In this document: one piece after another, positions 47,859-54,857 of the stretch
How positions within the stretch are numbered: position 1 is the first letter of the stretch
Layout of the letters: each line of letters begins with the position of its first letter
From: an uncultured delta proteobacterium
Lineage (GTDB): Bacteria; Desulfobacterota; Syntrophia; Syntrophales; UBA8958
Length of the DNA: 64,000 nucleotides
NCBI GenBank assembly: GCA_903885795.1
Contig: CAISJV010000020.1
Location: forward strand, 17,395-81,394
Direction: 5' to 3'
Program-made: the position numbers and the translations under genes
Notes under the pieces: model-generated
What the model saw: the letters and a program-made list of their open reading frames with translations, nothing else
What the model was told of the DNA's origin: nothing
Databases searched by the model: none

Positions 47859-49694
47859 ATGAGTAATGATCAAAAATATAAATCCATAACTGCGAAACGG
47901 TTTAAATTAGCTGTTCAAATGAGTAAACATGCAGTTCTTCAAGAAATTGCAACTAAATTTGGGGTAGGGGTTGATACTGTAACACATTGGCAATTGCCCC
48001 AAAGAGGCATTCCTCCCAGAAGGTTGGTTGCAGTTGCCACATTATTTAAAGTGAAACCATGGGTTTTCGAAAACGAAAACCTTTCTGATGATAATTTCAT
48101 AGTTATTATTGATGATCCCAGCCAAATGGATAAATATATACCAGAAAGTAATGTAAATGCTTCATCTCCCGAGGCTATATCTCCTTCAACCCAAGTTAAC
48201 TGTGCGTCACCACAATCACTAAGCGACAAAGATGCATCCACCCCAAAAAAGAATGCCATCGCACGCACAATACTTCCCTTAGATTCTTCTCTTCCCGAAG
48301 ATGAAGTTCCCATCACAGGTAAGAGACTAGCGTCAGTTTTAGAATTTAAAAGGGTTAAAATGGTCGAGATTGCTCAAGCCTTGAATGTGTCAATTAGAAT
48401 TATTATGAAGTGGAAGAAGTTCGGGATTCCAGTAAAATACATATCAAATGTTACAAATATCCTCAATGTTGGAGAAATGGAATTTATAGATAAAGGGCTC
48501 TCGCATAAACGCTTTATGAAAATCATTCGTGAGTCTACTTTACAAAAAGCTACCCAGCCAACTGCTAACGAAGAAAAAGGTGCATCTGAACCTAAATTCG
48601 TTCGTATGGTTGGAACTGTAATAGAATGGGATGAAAAAAAAGGTGTTGGCAGTATAATGCCTGAAGGTGGAAAAGATTCCTTGCACGTTTCAAGAAAAAA
48701 TATTCACAAATACACTAATAACGCTGAAAAAAATCTGCTTGTTGGTGAATCTCTCAGTTTCATAAGATCATTTAATAAACAAGACCATGCAATGCATGTG
48801 CTTTGGCTTCCTCCTATCCTCCGTTTTGCAGTAATTGACGATTTGCTTTTTTTGCTTCATGAATTAGCTGAAAAGAAGATTATTCCAGGTGAATGTTGGA
48901 ATTATAAAAACCCCGCCCACTCAATGTTCTCAGTTTTACGAGACTACATATTTAATGTTTTCCGTCGATTAGAACAAGAAGACAGTGAACAAACAGATAA
49001 AAAAAAGAAAAAAATTCGAATCGGGCATCGCACTAAAAAAAATAGGCTCGCAATTTTTGACACGGGACTTGTAAACAGGACGTATTTGAATATTTACGCA
49101 GTATTTGCTAATAATTGTCAACTCGAAATAGGCAAACCATACTGGAAATTACTGGGCTTTTGTTCAAATTGCGAAAGGTTAGATGGTATTGATTACCTTC
49201 AGTATTTTAAGGAATTACCAGATCCAGCAGAATACTTTAAAGACCCCGCCGACTTAGTGTTTAATCCAAAATTACGGCTGGACCTCACATTAACAAATAT
49301 GCCTTATGAAGAGTTAAGAAGATGGCCCCCAAATATTCTCGAGAAAATCCCTTCAGATATGAGGAACCCTTTTCAAATCAGGAACTTTCTAAATGGATTA
49401 TTACAGACAGCACTAGAACGTGCATTGAGAAGAATCCATTATGACTATAAAACGGCTGTACCTCGATATTCTTTTCGTAGTAAAAAAATTGAACTTTTAC
49501 TACCTTTATGCTTTGATGATCAAAGTATAGTTGACTCTGCACTTGCAATTCAGAAAGAAGGCCAATCGTACGTTTATGTTTCCATTGTGTCAGTAGATCG
49601 GGCATACGGTCAAGCTCGACTAATAGCACCTCCACATTCAGATTGGCTTGATCCAAAAGTGTTTTCTGAAAGGTCCTCCAGTCTCGTGGAATAA
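47859..49694 (+). CDS. HTH-HTH-cold-shock-DUF3825 protein
   Basis: 611 residues. Two tandem HTH units at about 10-85 and 152-228 are visibly duplicates (IT.KR, EIA...V, W...IP...T..V). Residues about 247-318 form a cold-shock-like OB fold (VRMVGTVIEWDEKKGVGSI). Residues about 320-605 match DUF3825 (IFDTGLVNRTYLNIYAVFANN, LPDPAEYFKDPADLVF, YKTAVPRYSF, YVYVSIVSVDRAYGQARLIA). DUF3825 is found with RNA-binding domains and has no known activity. Lies in the ssrA-linked island; AT-rich. Start at 47859 is a choice; GTG at 47829 is possible. Function unknown, perhaps RNA sensing or defence (inference). Confidence 0.72.
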   Translation: MSNDQKYKSITAKRFKLAVQMSKHAVLQEIATKFGVGVDTVTHWQLPQRGIPPRRLVAVATLFKVKPWVFENENLSDDNFIVIIDDPSQMDKYIPESNVNASSPEAISPSTQVNCASPQSLSDKDASTPKKNAIARTILPLDSSLPEDEVPITGKRLASVLEFKRVKMVEIAQALNVSIRIIMKWKKFGIPVKYISNVTNILNVGEMEFIDKGLSHKRFMKIIRESTLQKATQPTANEEKGASEPKFVRMVGTVIEWDEKKGVGSIMPEGGKDSLHVSRKNIHKYTNNAEKNLLVGESLSFIRSFNKQDHAMHVLWLPPILRFAVIDDLLFLLHELAEKKIIPGECWNYKNPAHSMFSVLRDYIFNVFRRLEQEDSEQTDKKKKKIRIGHRTKKNRLAIFDTGLVNRTYLNIYAVFANNCQLEIGKPYWKLLGFCSNCERLDGIDYLQYFKELPDPAEYFKDPADLVFNPKLRLDLTLTNMPYEELRRWPPNILEKIPSDMRNPFQIRNFLNGLLQTALERALRRIHYDYKTAVPRYSFRSKKIELLLPLCFDDQSIVDSALAIQKEGQSYVYVSIVSVDRAYGQARLIAPPHSDWLDPKVFSERSSSLVE

Positions 49695-49737
49695 TCATGT
49701 TTACATCCTCGTCCATCCATAGACTTCCTGCCCTAAA

Positions 49738-49783
49738 TCAAAAAACCCCCTGACGTTCCATTCTCATCAGAGGGCTTTTTTGA
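49738..49783. terminator. Bidirectional terminator after the DUF3825 gene
   Basis: AAAAAACCCCCTGA pairs with TCAGAGGGCTTTTTT with one bulge, giving T runs in both directions. It serves the DUF3825 gene and the converging small membrane-protein operon. Confidence 0.7.
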
Positions 49784-49839
49784 GGGACACAGACTTTCAA
49801 AAGACGTGTCTTTATATTTCAGTCAAGTCAGTCGAACCA

Positions 49840-50079
49840 TCAAACCTCGTTTCGTCTCAGCCAAGCTTCCTGATAGAGCCTGCCGATAGTCAGGAAGAGG
49901 GCCAGGAAGAACATCCCGAACATGAAGTTTGGCGCTGTCCCGAAATACTGGTCGATTCTGAAGCCGATGTAGAAGAACATTAAGGAGGCGATGGCAATCA
50001 CGAATCCATAGGCGCTGACGATCATCACAGGGTTAAACTTGCTCAGCGGGGGCCTCTTTGTCTCTTGCATTGTTGCCAT
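49840..50079 (-). CDS. AtpZ/AtpI-like small membrane protein
   Basis: 79 residues with two membrane helices and the AtpZ/AtpI-like stretch YIGFRIDQYFGTAPNFMFG followed by RLYQEAW. Such proteins assist F-type ATPase assembly or Mg/Ca transport, but no ATP synthase genes are here. Second gene after 50394, 39 bases apart, with AGGAGGAA before its start. Confidence 0.6.
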   Translation of the reverse strand: MATMQETKRPPLSKFNPVMIVSAYGFVIAIASLMFFYIGFRIDQYFGTAPNFMFGMFFLALFLTIGRLYQEAWLRRNEV

Positions 50080-50118
50080 GATCTGTTCCTCCTTTCCTCG
50101 GTTTGTTTATCTTATTGC

Positions 50119-50394
50119 TTAGCCAACCAGATTCTTAATAGTGTCGATGACCGGATTGGTGAAAAGAGCAATCAGCACTGTGTAGAGGGCGAAGACGCCA
50201 GCCACTTCACCAGTGTACATCTTCTCATACTTGTGCTTCAGGCTGATGATGGTCATCCCACCAATAATCAAGCATCCGAGCTGGAAGTAAGGGAAGTTAG
50301 CCACACCGGCTGCTGCGTATTCTGCCAAAGCGAAAGTTCCAGTCAAAAGAACAACCACCATTGCCGCTACCATCGTTCCTAATTTCTTTTTCAT
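50119..50394 (-). CDS. Small membrane protein, first gene of a sigma54 operon
   Basis: 91 residues: a signal-like N-terminus (MKKKLGTMVAAMVVVLLTG), then two more hydrophobic helices (PYFQLGCLIIGGMTII and GVFALYTVLIALF). Not recognised. AGGAGGAT ribosome site. A sigma54-type promoter lies about 60 bases upstream. With the AtpZ-like partner it may form a small membrane complex. Confidence 0.6.
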   Translation of the reverse strand: MKKKLGTMVAAMVVVLLTGTFALAEYAAAGVANFPYFQLGCLIIGGMTIISLKHKYEKMYTGEVAGVFALYTVLIALFTNPVIDTIKNLVG

Positions 50395-50450
50395 GATCTG
50401 TATCCTCCTATGTCTATTTTTTTTATTTGTTTCTGTTTGACTTTATACAT

Positions 50451-50466
50451 TGCGTAAAGCGTGCCA
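50451..50466 (-). promoter_or_regulatory. Sigma54 promoter
   Basis: Minus strand reads TGGCACGCTTTACGCA: the invariant GG and GC elements are spaced by 10 bases, and TGGCACG-N4-xxGCA fits the -24/-12 consensus. Predicted start near 50440, 45 bases before the small membrane gene. An enhancer-binding activator must act on it. Confidence 0.65.
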
Positions 50467-50691
50467 ACTTGTGTGAGGCGTGCATGGATGTGTGGTATGT
50501 GCTTGTTTATAATAGACATAATCAAAATAAGGCTGAAACACGTTGATGATTTTCAGGCCGGATAGTGGCTGCTTTTGTAATGAAGCTTTAAAATTGTTTG
50601 AACGAAACGATGGGAAATGAAATTCAAATTTGCGGCGAGATATCATCGAGAAGTCGCTGATGATCTTGTAATTCTTCTCATAAAAAAATCC

Positions 50692-50720
50692 TTGACATAA
50701 TAGAATGCATATTCTAATAT
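50692..50720 (+). promoter_or_regulatory. tetR promoter with overlapping operator
   Basis: TTGACA, 17 bases, TAATAT: near-consensus. The spacer and -10 contain TAGAAT-GCAT-ATTCTA (50701-50716), a likely TetR operator for autorepression. The predicted RNA start (about 50727) leaves only about six bases before the ATG. Confidence 0.7.
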
Positions 50721-50732
50721 ACACACACGCAC

Positions 50733-51311
50733 ATGGGACGAAAAGCACATTTCAACAAAGTCGAATTCATTGATGCTGCCTTGAAGATCATAGCCGAGGA
50801 GGGCTTAAAAGCACTCACAATGCAATCAATCGCTGAGAAGATTCAAGCCCCCATCGGTTCAATCTATCACCGTTTTCCCTCACGCGATGAGCTTCTTGCC
50901 GAACTCTGGATAAATATTGCCTCACCATTTCAGGAAGGCTTTCTTGCGACACTCAACAATAATGGCCTTCAAGCGGCACTATATACACTTCAATGGGTTC
51001 GAACCTATCCAAAAGAGAGTCATGTGTTGCTCCTTTACAGACGTGAAGAATTATCATCAGGAGATTGGCCGGAAGATTTTAAACAAAAGGTTGCCGATCT
51101 CTCCCGTGAGCTGGACGAGGGAATTCGCTCATTTGCAAAAAGGTCATTCGGTCGTGTCACCAAAGATAATCTGCAACGCACGGTCTTTGCTCTCATCGAT
51201 GTACCTTTCACAGCTGTTAAAAGATCCCTGCAAAACGATGAAGTGCCGACACCGTTACTGGATAAATTGGTAAGAGAAACCTACATAACGATTATGGGGA
51301 GGGATGATTGA
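50733..51311 (+). CDS. TetR family regulator
   Basis: 192 residues. N-terminal HTH: FIDAALKIIAEEGLKALTMQ, SIAEKIQAPIGSIYHRFPSR; the C-terminal ligand domain is not classifiable. No ribosome site precedes the ATG, and the mRNA is probably nearly leaderless. Stop overlaps the SRPBCC start (TGATG), so the two are coupled. Confidence 0.88.
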   Translation: MGRKAHFNKVEFIDAALKIIAEEGLKALTMQSIAEKIQAPIGSIYHRFPSRDELLAELWINIASPFQEGFLATLNNNGLQAALYTLQWVRTYPKESHVLLLYRREELSSGDWPEDFKQKVADLSRELDEGIRSFAKRSFGRVTKDNLQRTVFALIDVPFTAVKRSLQNDEVPTPLLDKLVRETYITIMGRDD

Positions 51312-51844
51312 TGAAGGTATTTAACAAGCATGAAAGAAGAATATCTGTTCCCGCAGACGATCTTGGTTCTGTCTTAGACAGCCTTTCAGGACCCAATGAT
51401 CGACTCTGGCCTTGGGAAACGTGGCCACCCATGCGATTCGATTCGCCTCTTGGTAATGGATCATCAGGTGGGCATGGTCCCATAAGGTATCATGTATCAG
51501 AGTATGTGCCAGGTCAAAGGATTACCTTCCAGTTTGTTCATTCTGGATTGGTTGGTGGTCTTTATGGTCGTCACTATTTTGAAATCATATCTATGAGCAA
51601 TCAAGCCCTTATTCGCCATGTTGTGGATGCGGAATGTGATTTTAAGATGTGGACAAAATGGCTTATTCTCGTTGGGCCGCTTCATGATGCCTTGATTGAA
51701 GATGCCTTTGATAAAGTTGAGAATAATTTAACAAATGGTGCAATCAAACAACACCAATGGAGTCCCTGGGTTAAGTTTCTACGTTCAATGCTGGCTCGAA
51801 AGCGTCAGAAGGAGAGCCAACAGACTTCTCCTATTGTTGCTTGA
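51311..51844 (+). CDS. SRPBCC-fold protein
   Basis: 177 residues. A START/SRPBCC-like hydrophobic-cavity protein: RRISVPADDLGSVLDSL, YHVSEYVPGQRITFQFVHSG and a long C-terminal helix (HDALIEDAFDKVENNL). Such folds bind or modify small hydrophobic ligands. Expressed with the TetR regulator, so it may bind or handle its inducer. Confidence 0.7.
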   Translation: MKVFNKHERRISVPADDLGSVLDSLSGPNDRLWPWETWPPMRFDSPLGNGSSGGHGPIRYHVSEYVPGQRITFQFVHSGLVGGLYGRHYFEIISMSNQALIRHVVDAECDFKMWTKWLILVGPLHDALIEDAFDKVENNLTNGAIKQHQWSPWVKFLRSMLARKRQKESQQTSPIVA

Positions 51845-51877
51845 AGCATGTAGAGAAAATTAAGATTCCCGTGAAGT

Positions 51878-51904
51878 GGCCGGATCTCTTGATCAGATCT
51901 GGCC
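51878..51904 (+). terminator. Hairpin after the tetR-SRPBCC operon
   Basis: GGCCGGATCT pairs with AGATCTGGCC (one G-T) around a 7-base loop, without a strong T run. Weak terminator or RNA 3' end. Confidence 0.4.
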
Positions 51905-52034
51905 GCTATCCTTATCGACAATCAAATCTCAACCGTCATTCCCAGATCCCATAGGACAAAGCCTGATCTCCAACGGCAAATACCCTGATCAATATAAACG
52001 CCCACTTCTCATCCCATATTCATCATTCCCCTGA

Positions 52035-52063
52035 TTGTTAAAAATTGCTTCTGGGATTATCTT
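52035..52063 (+). promoter_or_regulatory. Possible promoter of the tiny-gene cluster
   Basis: TTGTTA, 17 bases, TATCTT, about 35 bases before the first tiny gene. Fair match only. Confidence 0.4.
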
Positions 52064-52098
52064 AGGCTCGAAAGAAAGAGAGAGGAGACATAAAGACC

Positions 52099-52212
52099 AT
52101 GACAACCATCAACGAAAAAATCGAGTTCAATCCTCAGAGAGACATCTTGGGGAAAACGATAGAGAGAAACAGGACCGGCCTTCACCATATGGCAGGTCTC
52201 AAAGGATTATAA
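52099..52212 (+). CDS. Tiny gene a, 37-residue peptide
   Basis: Begins MTTINEKIEFNPQRDILGK and ends HHMAGLKGL. Basic, no hydrophobic helix, no W-x-D-P-M motif. AGAGAGAGGAGA lies about 11 bases upstream. First of five close genes ending at a terminator; each has its own GAGAGGAG-type site. Function unknown. Confidence 0.5.
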   Translation: MTTINEKIEFNPQRDILGKTIERNRTGLHHMAGLKGL

Positions 52213-52242
52213 ACCGTATAAAAAGAGAGAGGAGAAACGACC

Positions 52243-52338
52243 ATGAAGAAGACAGGAGCCAAAAAAGAAGAGAAATTCGCAAAGAAAGCTGGCAAGACCT
52301 GGTTGGACCCCATGTGCACCCCGTTTGAAACCAGATAG
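52243..52338 (+). CDS. Tiny gene b, 31-residue peptide with WLDPMCTP motif
   Basis: A Lys-rich N-terminal half (MKKTGAKKEEKFAKKAGKT) is followed by WLDPMCTPFETR. The second half is shared in form with peptides c and e. AGAGAGGAG site about 10 bases before the ATG. The split into charged leader and conserved core recalls RiPP precursors, but no maturation enzyme of a known RiPP type is beside it. Confidence 0.6.
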   Translation: MKKTGAKKEEKFAKKAGKTWLDPMCTPFETR

Positions 52339-52364
52339 ACCAGGACAGGAAAGAGGAACATAAA

Positions 52365-52490
52365 ATGAAAAAAGACCCATTGACCGGAAATAAAATAGTA
52401 AAAGAAGCGAGACACAAAGCATATAAGGTCGGTGGGATCTGGGTAGATCCGATGTGTTATCCTTTTTTGAAAGATTATAAATCGGAGTAA
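52365..52490 (+). CDS. Tiny gene c, 41-residue peptide with WVDPMCYP motif
   Basis: Charged N-terminus (MKKDPLTGNKIVKEARHKAY) then GGIWVDPMCYPF and a polar tail KDYKSE. Closest relative of peptide b: both read W-[LV]-D-P-M-C-x-P-F. GAGGAAC site 9 bases upstream; only 26 bases after gene b. Confidence 0.6.
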   Translation: MKKDPLTGNKIVKEARHKAYKVGGIWVDPMCYPFLKDYKSE

Positions 52491-52546
52491 CTACATTTCA
52501 AACGACAAAGTTCCATAACCTTTAGAGGATGAGAGGAGATGAGCAC

Positions 52547-52651
52547 ATGAAAAAGACAATCGAAAAGAAAGCATTCAAGGGCGAGAAGGTACTGGGGAAA
52601 CAGGAACCCGAGTGCTATGAATCCACCCTCATTGACAATGTCATTTATTAA
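52547..52651 (+). CDS. Tiny gene d, 34-residue peptide
   Basis: MKKTIEKKAFKGEKVLGKQ followed by EPECYESTLIDNVIY. It lacks the W-x-D-P-M motif. The tail PECYESTLID weakly resembles PEYDILTCLV in peptide f. GAGAGGAGATG site about 8 bases upstream. Confidence 0.5.
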   Translation: MKKTIEKKAFKGEKVLGKQEPECYESTLIDNVIY

Positions 52652-52698
52652 GCTGACACGATAGCGATTCTTAACTTAAGAGAGAGGAGGCAAGGATC

Positions 52699-52773
52699 AT
52701 GAAAAAGGAAAAGAAAGTATTCAGGGGTTGGGTTGACCCGATGGCCACACCTTATCATTACAGGAAAGGCTGA
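52699..52773 (+). CDS. Tiny gene e, 24-residue peptide with WVDPMATP motif
   Basis: MKKEKKVFRG then WVDPMATPYHYRKG. The motif is retained but the cysteine of b and c is replaced by alanine. Very strong AGAGAGGAGG site 9 bases upstream. Followed by a terminator at 52863. Confidence 0.55.
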   Translation: MKKEKKVFRGWVDPMATPYHYRKG

Positions 52774-52827
52774 ATCCAAGAAAATACAAAGTCTGCCATA
52801 GCGGCAGCAGTAGGCGAGAGATGCAAC

Positions 52828-52884
52828 ATGACCGGACAATATGATTACCTGCCTCTCTCAGGGTTAAAGGCGGTGGGTGGTTAG
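52828..52884 (+). CDS. Possible 18-codon ORF before the terminator
   Basis: ATG at 52828 opens MTGQYDYLPLSGLKAVGG, ending inside the terminator stem. A GGCGAGAG lies about 9 bases upstream. Could be a leader-like ORF or chance. Confidence 0.2.
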   Translation: MTGQYDYLPLSGLKAVGG

Positions 52885-52902
52885 ACACCGCCTTAACTTT
52901 TT
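52863..52902 (+). terminator. Terminator of tiny genes a-e
   Basis: GTTAAAGGCGGTG pairs with CACCGCCTTAAC (one bulge) around a 10-base loop, followed by TTTTTATT. Confidence 0.85.
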
Positions 52903-52962
52903 ATTCACTGAGATCATCACCGACAGAAACAGTGATCACCAAAGAGAAAGAGGAGAATGCAT

Positions 52963-53055
52963 ATGCAGGAAGAAACAGATAAGAAAGATGTAAAGGATTT
53001 GAAGACACCGGAATATGACATCCTTACATGTCTGGTAAATGGTGAGGTTCCGTAA
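52963..53055 (+). CDS. Tiny gene f, 30-residue peptide
   Basis: MQEETDKKDVKDLKTPEYD followed by ILTCLVNGEVP. Acidic, unlike the Lys-rich a-e, with one Cys in a hydrophobic tail. AAAGAGGAG lies 7 bases before the ATG. It has its own terminator at 53079, and so is a separate unit. Confidence 0.5.
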   Translation: MQEETDKKDVKDLKTPEYDILTCLVNGEVP

Positions 53056-53078
53056 AGCTTTAACCACATCCCCTGACT

Positions 53079-53116
53079 AAGCCCCTGTATGAATCTAATT
53101 CAGGGGCTTTTTCTTT
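53079..53116 (+). terminator. Terminator of tiny gene f
   Basis: Perfect 9-bp stem AAGCCCCTG / CAGGGGCTT, 13-base loop, then TTTTCTTTT. Confidence 0.9.
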
Positions 53117-53241
53117 TGACCTTAGCCGATATTTTCAATATACTCCCATCCAGATTTTGTCGCTATCCTAAATAAAGGATGATCTGTGGAAGGTGAGAAT
53201 CATGACCGTCTGGCAGTGAGATATGAAAAAGGAGTGCCCTC

Positions 53242-53883
53242 GTGAAGCAGGAAAAGCGTAACTTTGATCATGATGCGTCATCATGGGATGAAAAACCGGG
53301 AAGAGCAAAACTGGCCGAAGATGTTTTTTCAGCGTTAATAAGGGAAATCACTCTTACCAAGAATATGGATGTCCTTGATTATGGTTGTGGAACCGGCTTG
53401 ATCACGTTAAGAATTCAACCCTTTGTTAATACCGTCACTGGTATTGATTCTTCAGAAGGAATGCTGAATGTTCTGAATGATAAGATCAGTAGGCAGAAAT
53501 TAACCAATGTCTTAACCCGACATCTTGATATGGAAGCCGGTGAAGGTCTCCATGAGAGGTTCGATCTGATCGTTAGTAGCATGACCCTGCATCATATTCA
53601 GCAACCGGAAATCCTGATAAAGCAGCTTTCTGAAAATTTACATGCCGGCGGCTATTTGTGCGTTGCTGATCTTGACCCTGACGATGGATCATTTCATGGG
53701 GACAACCAGGGAGTGTTTCATTCCGGATTTGAGAGATCCCATGTGAAAGATATCTTTGAGAAGTCAGGATTCCAACATATAGGAGACATCACAGCCGCTA
53801 AGCTAATCAAGGATGTTGAAGTGGAAGAAGGCGGTGGAGCAACAAGGGAATTTACAGTTTTCTTGGTGAGCGGTCAAAAATAA
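53242..53883 (+). CDS. Class I SAM-dependent methyltransferase
   Basis: 213 residues from a GTG at 53242 with AAGGAG 8 bases before it. SAM-binding VLDYGCGTGLITLRI near 45-60, then TGIDSSEGML and SSMTLHHIQQP: the UbiE/type-11 pattern. Substrate unknown. It follows the tiny-gene cluster by about 125 bases and could modify a small molecule or one of the peptides (inference). Confidence 0.85.
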   Translation: MKQEKRNFDHDASSWDEKPGRAKLAEDVFSALIREITLTKNMDVLDYGCGTGLITLRIQPFVNTVTGIDSSEGMLNVLNDKISRQKLTNVLTRHLDMEAGEGLHERFDLIVSSMTLHHIQQPEILIKQLSENLHAGGYLCVADLDPDDGSFHGDNQGVFHSGFERSHVKDIFEKSGFQHIGDITAAKLIKDVEVEEGGGATREFTVFLVSGQK

Positions 53884-53953
53884 GGCTATTCTCTCAAGAG
53901 AAGGCCTCTATGGAGTTGTTTTGATCCATATTATGCCAAGAGAGGAGTAAAAC

Positions 53954-54139
53954 ATGAAACCTGTAACTACGATTGTCGTACTGCTTCTTATTGCCATATC
54001 CATAGCGCAAGTGCTGAGGCTTATTTTTCAAGTTGAGATAATTGCGGCAGGATTTCAAATTCCCGTCTGGATAAGCATCTTCGGGTTTATTATTCCGCTG
54101 GTACTGGCTTTACTGCTGTGGCGGGAGAATAGGGAATAG
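53954..54139 (+). CDS. Small two-helix membrane protein
   Basis: 61 residues, two hydrophobic helices (TTIVVLLLIAISIAQVLRLI and IPVWISIFGFIIPLVLALLL), ending WRENRE. AGAGAGGAG site like those of the tiny genes. Unknown function. Confidence 0.65.
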   Translation: MKPVTTIVVLLLIAISIAQVLRLIFQVEIIAAGFQIPVWISIFGFIIPLVLALLLWRENRE

Positions 54140-54207
54140 TTTTTTAGACAGATCACGCCGGTGAAGAAGCAATGAACGACTAAAAATCTGAAAACTCGGA
54201 GGAGATA

Positions 54208-54804
54208 ATGATGAAAAGAATCGTAATAAGCTTATTGATGTGCTTGCTAATGTCAGGATTGGTTTATGCGAAGGAGGATGCAAAGATGAAGGATACGTTT
54301 TCTGTCATCCATGCAAGGAAGAGTGTCAGGAATTTTACCGGAGCCCCAGTGAACAAGGCTGATCTTGATAAGATCATCAAGGCGGGAATGACAGCTCCGA
54401 CAGCAGCTAATATGCAGCCATGGTCATTCATCATTATAACAGAGAGAAAAATTCTGGATGATCTTGCTGCTGGGCTCCCTAATGCAAAGATGCTGACCAA
54501 AGCAGGTGCAGCGATCATCGTCTGTACCGAACCTGATAAGGCAAATGGAAAAAGTAAGGACTTAGCAATCATTGACGCAGCGCTTGCAGGAGGAAACATC
54601 CTGCTGGCCATAGAAGCCCTTGATCTTGGCGGTGTATGGACAGCTGCATATCCATATCCGGACAGGATGAAGCATGTAAAAACGGTTCTCAAAATACCTG
54701 AGGAAGTTATTCCTTTGAATGTCATCGCCATAGGTGTCCCTGCTGGACAAGATAAACCAAAAGACAAATACAAGAAGGAAAAAATTCACTGGGAGAAATG
54801 GTAA
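54208..54804 (+). CDS. Secreted nitroreductase-family protein
   Basis: 198 residues. Signal peptide at 1-21 (ends LVYAKED), then the FMN nitroreductase fold: VIHARKSVRNFTGAPVNKAD, APTAANMQPWSFIII and EALDLGGVWTAAYPYPDR. Most relatives are cytoplasmic; a signal peptide implies export, where NAD(P)H is not available, so the donor is unclear. GGAGGAGA site. Confidence 0.85.
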   Translation: MMKRIVISLLMCLLMSGLVYAKEDAKMKDTFSVIHARKSVRNFTGAPVNKADLDKIIKAGMTAPTAANMQPWSFIIITERKILDDLAAGLPNAKMLTKAGAAIIVCTEPDKANGKSKDLAIIDAALAGGNILLAIEALDLGGVWTAAYPYPDRMKHVKTVLKIPEEVIPLNVIAIGVPAGQDKPKDKYKKEKIHWEKW

Positions 54805-54857
54805 TGTCGTTCAGCGCTGGCCGCTAAAAATAATCAACAAAAAGGACCATCAATAAT

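Noticed and set aside
52035..52328. 97-codon plus-strand frame crossing tiny genes a and b.
   Set aside because: Low-complexity Arg/Lys text from the AGAGAG ribosome-site tracts; the short frames have better start signals.
52182..52422. Hydrophobic minus-strand frames of 71-77 codons across the tiny-gene cluster.
   Set aside because: They are the complement of Lys-rich codons (AAA/AAG give TTT/CTT), have no ribosome sites and overlap each other in three frames.
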